40,806 bases of DNA, taken from contig CANHRE010000014.1 in the NCBI GenBank assembly GCA_947463095.1, positions 1 through 40,806 of the forward strand, written 5' to 3'. The notes under the pieces are model-generated. The model ran no database searches, was not told the origin of the DNA, and saw only the letters and a program-made list of their open reading frames with translations. Shown here one piece after another: positions 27,899 through 36,606 of this stretch. Source of the stretch: Flavobacteriales bacterium. Lineage in GTDB: Bacteria > Bacteroidota > Bacteroidia > NS11-12g > UBA955. A program made the position numbers and the translations under genes. Each line of letters starts with the position of its first letter. Within the stretch, counting starts at the first letter, position 1.

Positions 27899-29641
27899 TC
27901 AAAAGCCTTCCTTTTCTTGTTTTTTCCGAAGAATGATGGTAGCGGGGAGTCCAAGACTCCCCGTTACTATTTTATCAGGGCTGCAACTGAAATCCGTTTC
28001 CATACGCAAGGTCAATTTTGTCCATTTTGATTCCCTGCGCAGTCTGAATGACGTCTTCACACCTGCTGCGTTATTGTAGAACATGGTATCGTTGAGCGAC
28101 GGCCAGGCCGGCAGCACATATGTGTCAAAAGGAAGCAGCAGGGTGCGTTCCCATATTGCGCCGGGCAGTGCAACAAAGCGATCCGCAGGAAACAACAAGG
28201 CTTTCAGGTTCAACACCAAGTTGCTGTCCTGTTGCACGACCATTTCGGGGGCCGCACATAATCCCTCAAAAACGGTTTCGCCGTCGGGCATCCGGTTCAC
28301 ACGGCATCCCAGCAGCCAGGCTCCGGGCATCAGGCTGCGACAAACAGCGATATCAGTTTCGGCCCGTAGCGAAGCAGACAATCGTCCGTATTGCCTGAAT
28401 ATGTCGGCGTTTCTGCCTTTAAAATGCCGTTGAAACTGAAACAACAAATCCCGGTTCAGCACTATTTCTGCAATGTCCCTGTTGTTGCGTTCCATGGGCA
28501 GCGGAAGGCTGCTCCACTCAGCCAGTTCAGGATGTGCCGCAGGAATAAATAAGGCACGGCAGGCAACAAAATCATCGGAAACAGATTCCAAAAGTTGTCC
28601 GGAAGCATTGAAAAAAAGCCTGGCACCCGGCATATACAGGTACATAGCCGTCATGTCCGGCAGGTATGGCAGTTCCGGGTCGGGCTGAGGGTGAAATCGG
28701 TCACAAGTCCATACCAGTTGGTGTTCAATGGCCAACAGATCCAGCAGGCGGTGCATCAGGGCGTGGTTATAGGCCGGCTGTTCTTTGCGCAACATGGCCG
28801 GCAAGGCTGCCAGCATCCGGGCCTGCGTGCAAGGTTGCAGCTGAAGCGCTTTGCGGCTGATGTGCTGGAGTTGTTTTTCTTGCTTCCTATTTATGGTTTG
28901 CTCCATGGTGCGCAGCACATTCGCTGCTGCTTCTTCCCAACCGGGCATGGCACCTGTTCTTGATTTCCTCATGATGATACGCACGCCGGCAGGGGGTGCC
29001 TGCTGATAGCGGGAGGAGGAATCATCCCTCTGCAACAGCAGGGTGGTAATCACCTTCCCGTCGCGGTTCTGCCTGTCCGCCCCGGCCTGCATTCCGGTAA
29101 CCCCATACTGCAGGGTTAACTCAGGCGGATGCACCAGAATCATGTGCAAGGTTTCGCGGGCTGGCAGTTGATACCACTGGCTCAGGTAGGCAACATGCGG
29201 CATTTCCGTTACCATCAGGTACTCCAATACGCTTCCGGGCATACGGGCGCCAAACCAGATCCGGCCACCTTGCTGCTGTGTATCCAGTTGCAACAGCGCG
29301 TCTGTGGCAAGCTCCGCCAGCCCACCTGCAGAATCCCATAACCGCGCCTGCAACTTCAGCAAGCTGCCCGGAAAGGCTTCAAAACGATGCGCCTGCAATG
29401 ACATCCAGCCTGGATAAAACACCTTGCGGTGGATGAGGATAAACACAGACCCTGAAGCATACTCGACGATGCGGGTTTCTGCGAGCACCTGAGGCAGCGC
29501 AGCCTTGTCCGTCAGCTCCGAGGGCAAAACAGGCGCTACCGAGCCCCAGTGATAATAGTTAAATTCGGGTTTCTGCGCGCTTGCAGTAGAAACAGCTGCC
29601 GCCGTGCGGAACACCAAAAGAAATAAAATCGCATTCCTCAT
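27899..29641 (-). CDS. hypothetical secreted protein, possibly a divergent DUF3857/transglutaminase-like protein
   Basis: Signal peptide; segment LMHRLLDLLAIEHQLVWTCDRF...LPYLPDMTAMYLYMPGARLFFNASGQLLESVSDDFVACRALFIP resembles the post-catalytic part of DUF3857-transglutaminase proteins; no convincing catalytic Cys context seen. Confidence 0.5.
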   Translation of the reverse strand: MRNAILFLLVFRTAAAVSTASAQKPEFNYYHWGSVAPVLPSELTDKAALPQVLAETRIVEYASGSVFILIHRKVFYPGWMSLQAHRFEAFPGSLLKLQARLWDSAGGLAELATDALLQLDTQQQGGRIWFGARMPGSVLEYLMVTEMPHVAYLSQWYQLPARETLHMILVHPPELTLQYGVTGMQAGADRQNRDGKVITTLLLQRDDSSSRYQQAPPAGVRIIMRKSRTGAMPGWEEAAANVLRTMEQTINRKQEKQLQHISRKALQLQPCTQARMLAALPAMLRKEQPAYNHALMHRLLDLLAIEHQLVWTCDRFHPQPDPELPYLPDMTAMYLYMPGARLFFNASGQLLESVSDDFVACRALFIPAAHPELAEWSSLPLPMERNNRDIAEIVLNRDLLFQFQRHFKGRNADIFRQYGRLSASLRAETDIAVCRSLMPGAWLLGCRVNRMPDGETVFEGLCAAPEMVVQQDSNLVLNLKALLFPADRFVALPGAIWERTLLLPFDTYVLPAWPSLNDTMFYNNAAGVKTSFRLRRESKWTKLTLRMETDFSCSPDKIVTGSLGLPATIILRKKQEKEGF

Positions 29642-29967
29642 AAAATACTCAACTCCTTCATTGGGTCCCAGAACAGCCTATTAAAATCGATTACCTGGTC
29701 GTTCAACACTTGAATACCTTCTTGTTCCAACAGTTGCTGCATGGGGTAATCCGGAGGAAAATGTGCCTTACCGCTAAGCATACCCATGCGGTTTACCACG
29801 CGGTGCGCGGGCACACTGGGCAGCACCTGATGGCTGTTGTTCATGGCCCAGCCCACCAGCCTGCTGCTTTTCCCTGTGCCCAGGAAGCGGGCAATGGCGC
29901 CGTAAGTGCACACCCTGCCGTTAGGAATCAAACGAACCACCTCATAAACCTGCTCATAAAATGACAT
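29638..29967 (-). CDS. MGMT-family DNA-binding domain protein (alkyltransferase-like, ATL)
   Basis: SFYEQVYEVVRLIPNGRVCTYGAIARFLG...SRLVGWAMNNSHQVLPSVPAHRVVNRMGMLSG; PAHRV in place of PCHRV. Confidence 0.9.
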   Translation of the reverse strand: MSFYEQVYEVVRLIPNGRVCTYGAIARFLGTGKSSRLVGWAMNNSHQVLPSVPAHRVVNRMGMLSGKAHFPPDYPMQQLLEQEGIQVLNDQVIDFNRLFWDPMKELSIL

Positions 29968-30032
29968 ATTCTTGGGCTCCAGCATGAATTGGAACAAATT
30001 TTGCGAAATTTGACAGCAATATATCCTTTCTT

Positions 30033-31649
30033 ATGCAGAAGAACGCATCCGCACTATTCTTAGGCCTCATGGCTACCGCTGCCGGGCTGATGGCACAATA
30101 CCCCGCTCCTGCTGTAACCAACTGGGCCGAAACGAACCCGGTAGGTATCTATCCGAAGCTGAAAAATGCGCCTACCTGGGACGGACGTTCTTCCGGCAAC
30201 TACCGCATAGAAATTCGCATGAAAGGCATGAAACCGGGATTGGTTTATCTGGCTGACCACTTCGCCGATGCCAAATACCTGCGCGATACCGCGGTGGCCG
30301 ACAAAACCGGTGTGGCCGTATTCACAGGAAACAAGCGTTTGCAAAGAGGTATGTACCTGTTTGTATTTAACGGAAAATCGGAAATGTTTGAACTGGTGAT
30401 AGATGACGATCAGGATTTCATCATCAGCACCGACACTTCATGGAATGCCGACTTCTACAGCAAGATGAAGGTAGAAGGCCACGAAGGGAACGCTGCCTTC
30501 GCAGAGTACAACAAGAACCGCCGGGTTTACGCCGAAAAGCGGTATTTCCTGACACAGGATTTGCGCACCCTGAAAGACAGCGTTGGCAAGTTTCCTGAAA
30601 CCCCCACCAAGACGGAGAAATCTGCCAAGGCCGCTCTGGAAAAACAGATGTCTTCCCTTGAGCAGCAGTTAAAGGTTGTGGACATCAAAAACAACGAACT
30701 CGACAGCCTATACATCCTGAAATATCCCAGGCACTATTTATCTAAATTCCTGCTGGCGGTGCAGGAGGTGGACATTCCCCGCGAAATTCCGATTGGCAAA
30801 GACGGCAAACCCGACAGCATGGGCGCGGTATATCGCTACAAGGCTCATTTCTGGGATAAGGTTGACCTGTGCGAGGATGGCCTGATACGCTCCCCCTACA
30901 ACATCCTGAAGCGAAAAATTGACGAGTATTTCGACAACCTGGTGGCACCGGTGGTTGATTCCATCAACGATGAAGCCGACAGGCTCATTGCCCGCGCAGG
31001 ATGCTCGGTAGAAAATGAGAAATACCTGATCTGGTACATCACAAACAAATTTGAAACCAGCAAGATCATGTGTGTGGAAGACGGTGTTTTTGTACACATG
31101 GCCAAGAAATACTATTGCCAGGGCCGCGCCTGGTGGTGTGATTCTTCCACCATCGCCAAGATGTGTGAAGGCGCAGACCGCATGAGCCATACCCTTTGCG
31201 GTACTCAGGCTCCGGACCTGCAGTTGTTCGATACCGCCGGAGTTCCACAGCGTCTTTTCGCATTGCAGGCCCCTTATACCTTCGTGATATTCTGGGATCC
31301 TACCTGTGGACATTGTCAGAAGGTGGTTCCTGAATTATACACCACCTACCTGAAGCATAAAAATGAAGGTTGGAAGGTGTATTCTATTTCTAGCCGCGAC
31401 AAGGAAAAGGAATGGCGCGAATACCTGCAAAAGCACCCTGAAATCAAAGAATGGGTAAATGTGTGCAAACTGGAAGAAAACTCTGTCTGGCACCTTAATA
31501 TATACAACTACAACAACCTGTCAAATCCCACCATTTTTATCCTTGACCAGAACAAGAAGGTGATTGCCAAGAAGATTGACGTTGAAAAGATTGAGGAGTT
31601 CCTGAAAAACTACGAGGAAGTAGAAGCGCACAAGAAAACCCTGAAATAA
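30033..31649 (+). CDS. TlpA-like thioredoxin-fold protein (DUF4369/DUF5106-type)
   Basis: Signal peptide; RIEIRMKGMKPGLVYLADHF...; C-terminal TFVIFWDPTCGHCQKVVPELYTTYLKHKNEGWKVYSIS (CGHC active site). Confidence 0.88.
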   Translation: MQKNASALFLGLMATAAGLMAQYPAPAVTNWAETNPVGIYPKLKNAPTWDGRSSGNYRIEIRMKGMKPGLVYLADHFADAKYLRDTAVADKTGVAVFTGNKRLQRGMYLFVFNGKSEMFELVIDDDQDFIISTDTSWNADFYSKMKVEGHEGNAAFAEYNKNRRVYAEKRYFLTQDLRTLKDSVGKFPETPTKTEKSAKAALEKQMSSLEQQLKVVDIKNNELDSLYILKYPRHYLSKFLLAVQEVDIPREIPIGKDGKPDSMGAVYRYKAHFWDKVDLCEDGLIRSPYNILKRKIDEYFDNLVAPVVDSINDEADRLIARAGCSVENEKYLIWYITNKFETSKIMCVEDGVFVHMAKKYYCQGRAWWCDSSTIAKMCEGADRMSHTLCGTQAPDLQLFDTAGVPQRLFALQAPYTFVIFWDPTCGHCQKVVPELYTTYLKHKNEGWKVYSISSRDKEKEWREYLQKHPEIKEWVNVCKLEENSVWHLNIYNYNNLSNPTIFILDQNKKVIAKKIDVEKIEEFLKNYEEVEAHKKTLK

Positions 31650-31651
31650 GA

Positions 31652-32284
31652 TCAGCGGTTTTTTTCTTCCCAGTACTTTCGCGCGTCGCGGTATAGCGTG
31701 CCTGTAAGCAGGGTTGCGCCAAAGGAATAGATGGATCCGTTGAACGAAGGGCCTGCGCCGTTGGCCATCCTGAAGCCCAGTCCTGCATACAACCCCAGAT
31801 ATCGCGTAAGCCGGTACAGGGCGCTCACCTGAGCTTCCAGGGGAACCATCAACACGCGTGAAGTTTCATTCAGGTTGCCATTGCGCAGGGTACTTCGCGT
31901 TGCCACGCCCAAACCAAGCTGTGCCGGAATCTTCAGTTCCCAATGGGCATCTTTAAACAGCATATACTCAAACGTGGTGCTGGCATACGTCATGCCGAGG
32001 CGGCGGTAAACCGTGTCGCCGGGGCGCTGGTATTGCAGCGTCAGGATGCGCCTTCTCAGCGTGTACAGCCCCGCATAAACACCCACCTTGCCGTAATCCC
32101 AACCCAGGCGCCCCCCTAAAACCGAGGCCGGACTGGCACCAATAAAGGAGTTGCGGCCATCCAGCGACATGCTGAAAGCGGGTTCGGCGGAAAACCACAA
32201 CCGAAGTGAATCCCTGAGCGCAGGCGCCTGCGCTTTGCCTTCCGACACCATCAACAACAATACCCAAATGAGGCCTCTGCGCAT
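31652..32284 (-). CDS. hypothetical outer-membrane-like protein
   Basis: N-terminal signal peptide; repeated amphipathic strands (LGGRLGWDYGKVGVYAGLYTLRRR; LGLYAGLGFRMANG). Confidence 0.55.
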   Translation of the reverse strand: MRRGLIWVLLLMVSEGKAQAPALRDSLRLWFSAEPAFSMSLDGRNSFIGASPASVLGGRLGWDYGKVGVYAGLYTLRRRILTLQYQRPGDTVYRRLGMTYASTTFEYMLFKDAHWELKIPAQLGLGVATRSTLRNGNLNETSRVLMVPLEAQVSALYRLTRYLGLYAGLGFRMANGAGPSFNGSIYSFGATLLTGTLYRDARKYWEEKNR

Positions 32285-32341
32285 CCTTACTGAACGTTAT
32301 AACGGCAGATACGGGCGCTTGTTGCCCACATCCCGGTTCAT

Positions 32342-32367
32342 AAAAAAAGGCCTGTTTTACAGGCCTT
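32342..32367 (-). terminator. rho-independent terminator downstream of tRNA-Phe
   Basis: AAGGCCTGT-ttt-ACAGGCCTT stem followed by a T-run on the minus strand. Confidence 0.85.
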
Positions 32368-32371
32368 GGAG

Positions 32372-32444
32372 TGGTATCGGACGGAATCGAACCGCCGACA
32401 CAAGGATTTTCAGTCCTTTGCTCTACCGACTGAGCTACGATACC
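32372..32444 (-). tRNA. tRNA-Phe (anticodon GAA)
   Basis: Minus strand GGTATCGTAGCTCAGTCGGTAGAGCAAAGGACTGAAAATCCTTGTGTCGGCGGTTCGATTCCGTCCGATACCA, 73 nt; acceptor GGTATCG/CGATACC, anticodon loop CTGAAAA, T-loop GGTTCGATTCC. Confidence 0.97.
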
Positions 32445-32517
32445 ATTTCCTTTAGGGAATGTTCCTAAACGAGGGTGCGAAAATACATGATTCACCAGTA
32501 CCTTGCAAACAGAAGAT

Positions 32518-32865
32518 ATGAATCCTGAAGTAGAAGCTTTTGAACAGTTTCGTTTTGCCATGAACGAGAAAATCATGAGCGCCGACAATCTGGTGCTGAA
32601 ACGCTTGTTTAATCTAGACACCCAAACCTATCAGGAAGGCGCTCTGAGTGTAAAAACAAAGGAGTTGCTGGGCCTGGTGGCATCGTTGGTGTTGCGCTGC
32701 GACGACTGTGTAAAGTACCATCTGGGGAAGTCCAGGGAACAAGGCGTTAGCTCTGAAGAATTATTTGAAGTGCTGGCCGTGGCCAATATGGTGGGCGGCA
32801 CCATCGTAATACCGCATACGCGGCGCGCGGTGGCCTATTGGGAGGCCCTGCATTCAGACAGCTGA
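32518..32865 (+). CDS. carboxymuconolactone decarboxylase family (AhpD-like) protein
   Basis: ALSVKTKELLGLVASLVLRCDDCVKYHLGKSREQGVSSEELFEVLAVANMVGGTIVIPH; CxxC motif. Confidence 0.9.
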   Translation: MNPEVEAFEQFRFAMNEKIMSADNLVLKRLFNLDTQTYQEGALSVKTKELLGLVASLVLRCDDCVKYHLGKSREQGVSSEELFEVLAVANMVGGTIVIPHTRRAVAYWEALHSDS

Positions 32866-33432
32866 TCCTGAAGTCCAGGCTTCAGCTACTGTTTCCAGTT
32901 CATCATACCAGGCAGGCCCCATCTTCCGTATCAGGGCCTCTTTTAGAAATCGGTACATCGGAATCTGCTGTTCCTGCCCTGCTTTGCAGGCTGGCTGACA
33001 AACATACCATCGGTGGTAGTTCATCACCGTGAACTCCCCATAATTACCGGAACGGATGGGGTACAAATGACAGCTTAACGGCTTCTTGAAGGCTGTCAAT
33101 CCTTGCTGCCAGGCGCGTTCCATCCCGCAAAGGGTAAGCCCGTTTTCGCGGACGGCAAACACACAGGCACCGTCAGGATGACAGCGAATCACCGCCTCTC
33201 CGTCGCTGTCGCGCTCCCAAAATGCCCCCTCGGATAGCATTTCCCGGCTGTTGTCGGAAAGCACACTGCTGATGGCCGGAAGTGCTGCCTCAATGATGGG
33301 TATTTCTTCCTCAGCAAGTGGCGCGCCTGCATCACCCTGAACGCAGCATTCGCCTTTGCATTGCTGCAACTGACAGGCGAAGTGCGCTTCCAGAATATCT
33401 TCACTAAGCAGCGCGTTCCCGACTATAATCAT
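32854..33432 (-). CDS. DUF3109 family protein (Cys-rich, putative Fe-S)
   Basis: MIIVGNALLSEDILEAHFACQLQQCKGECCVQGDAGAPLAEEEI...CHLYPIR...YHRWYVCQPACKAG. Confidence 0.9.
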   Translation of the reverse strand: MIIVGNALLSEDILEAHFACQLQQCKGECCVQGDAGAPLAEEEIPIIEAALPAISSVLSDNSREMLSEGAFWERDSDGEAVIRCHPDGACVFAVRENGLTLCGMERAWQQGLTAFKKPLSCHLYPIRSGNYGEFTVMNYHRWYVCQPACKAGQEQQIPMYRFLKEALIRKMGPAWYDELETVAEAWTSGSAV

Positions 33433-33950
33433 CAGAAGTTATTCTTACTGAGGTAGGTTTCGAAGCCTTCCGCCTCCAGCCGTTCGGCCTTGTTTAGCAC
33501 TTCCTGCTCCAGGCTGGTTTTATACGCTTGCACCTTGTGGGCCAGTTCAGGATTGCCCACAGCCAGGATTTGTGCGGCCATGATGCCCGCGTTACGCGCC
33601 CCGTTGATGGCCATGGTGGCAACAGGAACACCGGGCGGCATCTGCACGATGGAATAGAGGGAATCCAGTCCCGACATGCTTTTCGACTGCACCGGAACAC
33701 CGATTACAGGAAGATGCGTGATGCTGGCCACCATGCCCGGCAGATGTGCTGCCCCGCCTGCACCGGCAATAATGACACCGAAACCCGATTCGTGGGCAGC
33801 GGCGGCAAAGTCAAACATCCTTTGCGGGGTGCGGTGTGCCGAAACTATGGTGAGTTTAAATTCCACACCAAAATGTTCCAGGATGCGGGCGGCTTCCTGC
33901 ATTACCGGCAGGTCTGAATCCGAACCCATGATGATTGCTACTTTGGCCAT
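33432..33950 (-). CDS. purE: 5-(carboxyamino)imidazole ribonucleotide mutase
   Basis: MAKVAIIMGSDSDLPVMQEAARILEHFGVEFKLTIVSAHRTPQRMFDFAAAAHESGFGVIIAGAGGAAHLPGMVAS. Start at 33950. Confidence 0.97.
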   Translation of the reverse strand: MAKVAIIMGSDSDLPVMQEAARILEHFGVEFKLTIVSAHRTPQRMFDFAAAAHESGFGVIIAGAGGAAHLPGMVASITHLPVIGVPVQSKSMSGLDSLYSIVQMPPGVPVATMAINGARNAGIMAAQILAVGNPELAHKVQAYKTSLEQEVLNKAERLEAEGFETYLSKNNF

Positions 33951-33963
33951 AGAGGATACAAAA

Positions 33964-34695
33964 TTAGGCAGTTCCTGATGATTGCACTTCTTGCCCGGGC
34001 TTACGCCACAGGTAATCCGCGCCTGACAGCAAGAGGTAGGCCAGGAATACCCAGGGTACAGATTGCCAGCCCTGCAGGATGATTCCCGCAAGCATCAACA
34101 GCAAAAAGGCATAGTGAAAGGGCTGAGCGCGCAGGCTGAATGACTTGAATTTAAACGCCATCAGGGGCAAATCGCTCACCAGCAGGTAAGCAGATAAGAC
34201 CGGGAACAAGGTTACAAAACGGAAATGCGTGACTACAGGCTCCAGCAATCCATGAGCCTCCACGATAAATGGGAACGAAGCGATGAGCAGCGCATTGGCC
34301 GGAGTGGGAACTCCCAGAAAGCCGGAGGTCTGTCGCTCGTCAATATTGAATTTAGCCAGCCTGTAGGCAGAAAACAGCGGTATGGCCAGAAAAACATAGC
34401 CATTAATACAGAAGCCTTCCGCAGCACAATAGCCATTGCTCACGGCCAGGTATTGCATGATAAACCCAGGCGCCACGCCAAAAGTGACCAGATCGGCCAG
34501 AGAGTCCAGCTGCTGGCCCAGTGGGGAATTAGCCTTCAGCAGTCGGGCAGCGAATCCGTCCAGAAAGTCAAAACCGGCAGCCAGAAGCATGAGCCAGGAG
34601 GCCTGTATGGGCTTCCCGTTGAATACCGCCGCGATGGCCAGACAGCCACAAGCCAGGTTAGACAGCGTGAGCAGGTTGGGAATCTGTTTCATCAT
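33964..34695 (-). CDS. pssA: CDP-diacylglycerol--serine O-phosphatidyltransferase
   Basis: IPNLLTLSNLACGCLAIAAVF; CDP-alcohol phosphotransferase motif DFLDGFAARLLKANSPLGQQLDSLAD. Confidence 0.94.
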   Translation of the reverse strand: MMKQIPNLLTLSNLACGCLAIAAVFNGKPIQASWLMLLAAGFDFLDGFAARLLKANSPLGQQLDSLADLVTFGVAPGFIMQYLAVSNGYCAAEGFCINGYVFLAIPLFSAYRLAKFNIDERQTSGFLGVPTPANALLIASFPFIVEAHGLLEPVVTHFRFVTLFPVLSAYLLVSDLPLMAFKFKSFSLRAQPFHYAFLLLMLAGIILQGWQSVPWVFLAYLLLSGADYLWRKPGQEVQSSGTA

Positions 34696-36605
34696 TCTTT
34701 AATCACGAAGCCCAGGGTGGCTTCCAGGTATTTGGTGTGCTGGGCGAATTTCGGAGTTCCAGGCAAACGTTTGCCTTCGTAGCGCCAGTCGGTACGTGAC
34801 AAGTCGCGGCCCACACCGCCGGAAATGCCCAGGCTGAGCGGGCCCAGTGCATAACGGAAATGCGCGGCTACAGAAACCAGCAGGGCCGGATTGCGGTATA
34901 AAACGCGTTCCGTGGGCTGCGGATTCAGGAAATTCTGAGGCCTGTCGGCGGGTTTTAATTCTATGCGCGACATGGCGAACCCTATTCCGGTGCCAATGGC
35001 CAGGTTAAAATGCCTGGAGCGCAGTACATCTTTAGCAGATTCCGAAACGACACGGAACATATTAAAACGCATCACGGAGTCAGACTGGGCACCGTAGCGC
35101 AGGTTCCGCGTGGGTAGCCACAACATGCTGATACGACCACCTGTAGATTCATCCCATTTGGTGGGGAAATAGGCGATGTCAAATCCCTGCATCATCAGGT
35201 TATCGGCAATAATGGGAAGACCGAATCCCTGCAGTGCCTGATTCAGCGGCCCCAGCTTGGTCCATTCCCGATGATACACATAACTCATGTGCGTGAATTC
35301 GTACTCAGATTGGTAATCGTAACCTTCTTCCTCATCATAATCGAAATCCTCTTCCGTGATGTTGTTGAACAGCACAAAGTCATAACGCGAGGCCAGCACC
35401 GGGAAGCTTTTCTTCAAACTGTCCAGAGAAAACAGGGCTACGCTGCCATCAGGAGTTTCCGCTGCAAAGGCTTCCACTTCCTGCTCCTGTGCGTTTTTAT
35501 CATTTTCCTCCTCATCATCTGCACCATCTGCATAAAAATAGCCGATGGTAACCACATGGCTGCGGAAAGGCTCCGGCATCAGCGTGGTCATTTTCTGCGA
35601 AATGGAATGGTAATTCAGCCAGCCGCAGGGGCCGTTCTGTATGGCAGTTCCAGCATGGCAACGACCGAATTGACCGTAGAATTTACCCTTGGGATATTGC
35701 TGCAGCAGCCCCTTCATGTTGTCGTACATCACCTTTTCGCGGAAGGTGTACTGATAGGGCGTGTACTCATAATCATCCCACTCCAGATATTGCTTCAGGG
35801 AACGCAGCAGGGTATCAGTCAGGCCGAAGTTCTTGCCGAGATAGCTGCGGTATTGTGCCTTCAGGCTGTCGAATTGCGCCAGGAAGAGCCGCAAGGTGGG
35901 GCGCACCTCGTAATTTTCTGCGGATACATCCGATGCATCGTTGTCATAGCCGCCCTCCTCTTCTTCCTCTTCATAAGAAGAACTTCCCTGGTGATAGATC
36001 TGCCGGGCCAAGCCCTTGATGGCTTCCACACCTACCAGCAAGCCATCGGGGATGCCGGAATCGGGAAGCAGGTGTTCCAGCAGCAGCAGCGGCACATCGG
36101 TGTATCGTTCCACGTCGATACCACTCACGATGATTTTGGCAGAATCGGGCAATTCCCGGTTCCACTCGCGCAGGGCACGGTACATATCCATGTAATCGCT
36201 GCCGGTGGTATTGTCCAGGATATCCAGCCAGATTGAGTCGCCGGTATTGATGAATTGCTGCAGCACATAGCCGCGGGCAAAGCCCAGCTCCAGGATCATG
36301 TTGCGCACCCCGCCCCGCTTGTACAGGTAGCGCATCAGCTTTAATTCCATGGCGCTGTTGAACTCCATAAAACGGTGATCTTCTCCACCAAGGAAGAAAC
36401 GTCCGTATTTAGCCGCAGAATCCATCACCTCAAATCCGGTGAAGGAGTCGTTGATCTGATGGTCAATCAACCAGGCGCGGGGTGCTTGTATGGAGACTGG
36501 CGCATCGGGTGGCGGTGGTATTTCATCTTTCTTTTGCGCAGAAGCCTGCATCGCCGAAAGCAGCATGATGCAGCAGAAGAGCATTCTTTGTTTCATATTA
36601 CCCAT
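34692..36605 (-). CDS. secreted protein, EreA/ChaN-like (erythromycin-esterase-type) domain plus C-terminal beta-strand-rich region
   Basis: Signal peptide (MLFCCIMLLSAMQASAQ); GGEDHRFMEFNSAMELKLMRYLYKRGGVRNMILELGFARGYVLQQFINTGD; KFYGQFGRCHAGTAIQ; C-terminal ALGPLSLGISGGVGRDLSRTDWRYEGKR...YLEATLGFVIKE strand pattern. Confidence 0.5.
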   Translation of the reverse strand: MGNMKQRMLFCCIMLLSAMQASAQKKDEIPPPPDAPVSIQAPRAWLIDHQINDSFTGFEVMDSAAKYGRFFLGGEDHRFMEFNSAMELKLMRYLYKRGGVRNMILELGFARGYVLQQFINTGDSIWLDILDNTTGSDYMDMYRALREWNRELPDSAKIIVSGIDVERYTDVPLLLLEHLLPDSGIPDGLLVGVEAIKGLARQIYHQGSSSYEEEEEEGGYDNDASDVSAENYEVRPTLRLFLAQFDSLKAQYRSYLGKNFGLTDTLLRSLKQYLEWDDYEYTPYQYTFREKVMYDNMKGLLQQYPKGKFYGQFGRCHAGTAIQNGPCGWLNYHSISQKMTTLMPEPFRSHVVTIGYFYADGADDEEENDKNAQEQEVEAFAAETPDGSVALFSLDSLKKSFPVLASRYDFVLFNNITEEDFDYDEEEGYDYQSEYEFTHMSYVYHREWTKLGPLNQALQGFGLPIIADNLMMQGFDIAYFPTKWDESTGGRISMLWLPTRNLRYGAQSDSVMRFNMFRVVSESAKDVLRSRHFNLAIGTGIGFAMSRIELKPADRPQNFLNPQPTERVLYRNPALLVSVAAHFRYALGPLSLGISGGVGRDLSRTDWRYEGKRLPGTPKFAQHTKYLEATLGFVIKE

Positions 36606-36606
36606 A

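Noticed and set aside
32151-32468. 105-aa plus-strand ORF (…SGIGRNRTADTRIFSPLLYRLSYDT…)
   Set aside because: Classic spurious translation across a tRNA gene.
31968-32621. 217-aa minus-strand ORF (…GIVAQSVEQRTENPCVGGSIPSDTT…)
   Set aside because: Reads through tRNA-Phe and antisense or out-of-frame parts of neighbours; the peptide is a typical artefact of translating a tRNA gene.
35271-36236. 321-aa plus-strand ORF with hydrophobic stretches (FFLIIIEILF)
   Set aside because: Antisense shadow of the 34692-36605 CDS; the hydrophobic stretches are the reverse complement of Asp/Glu-rich tracts.
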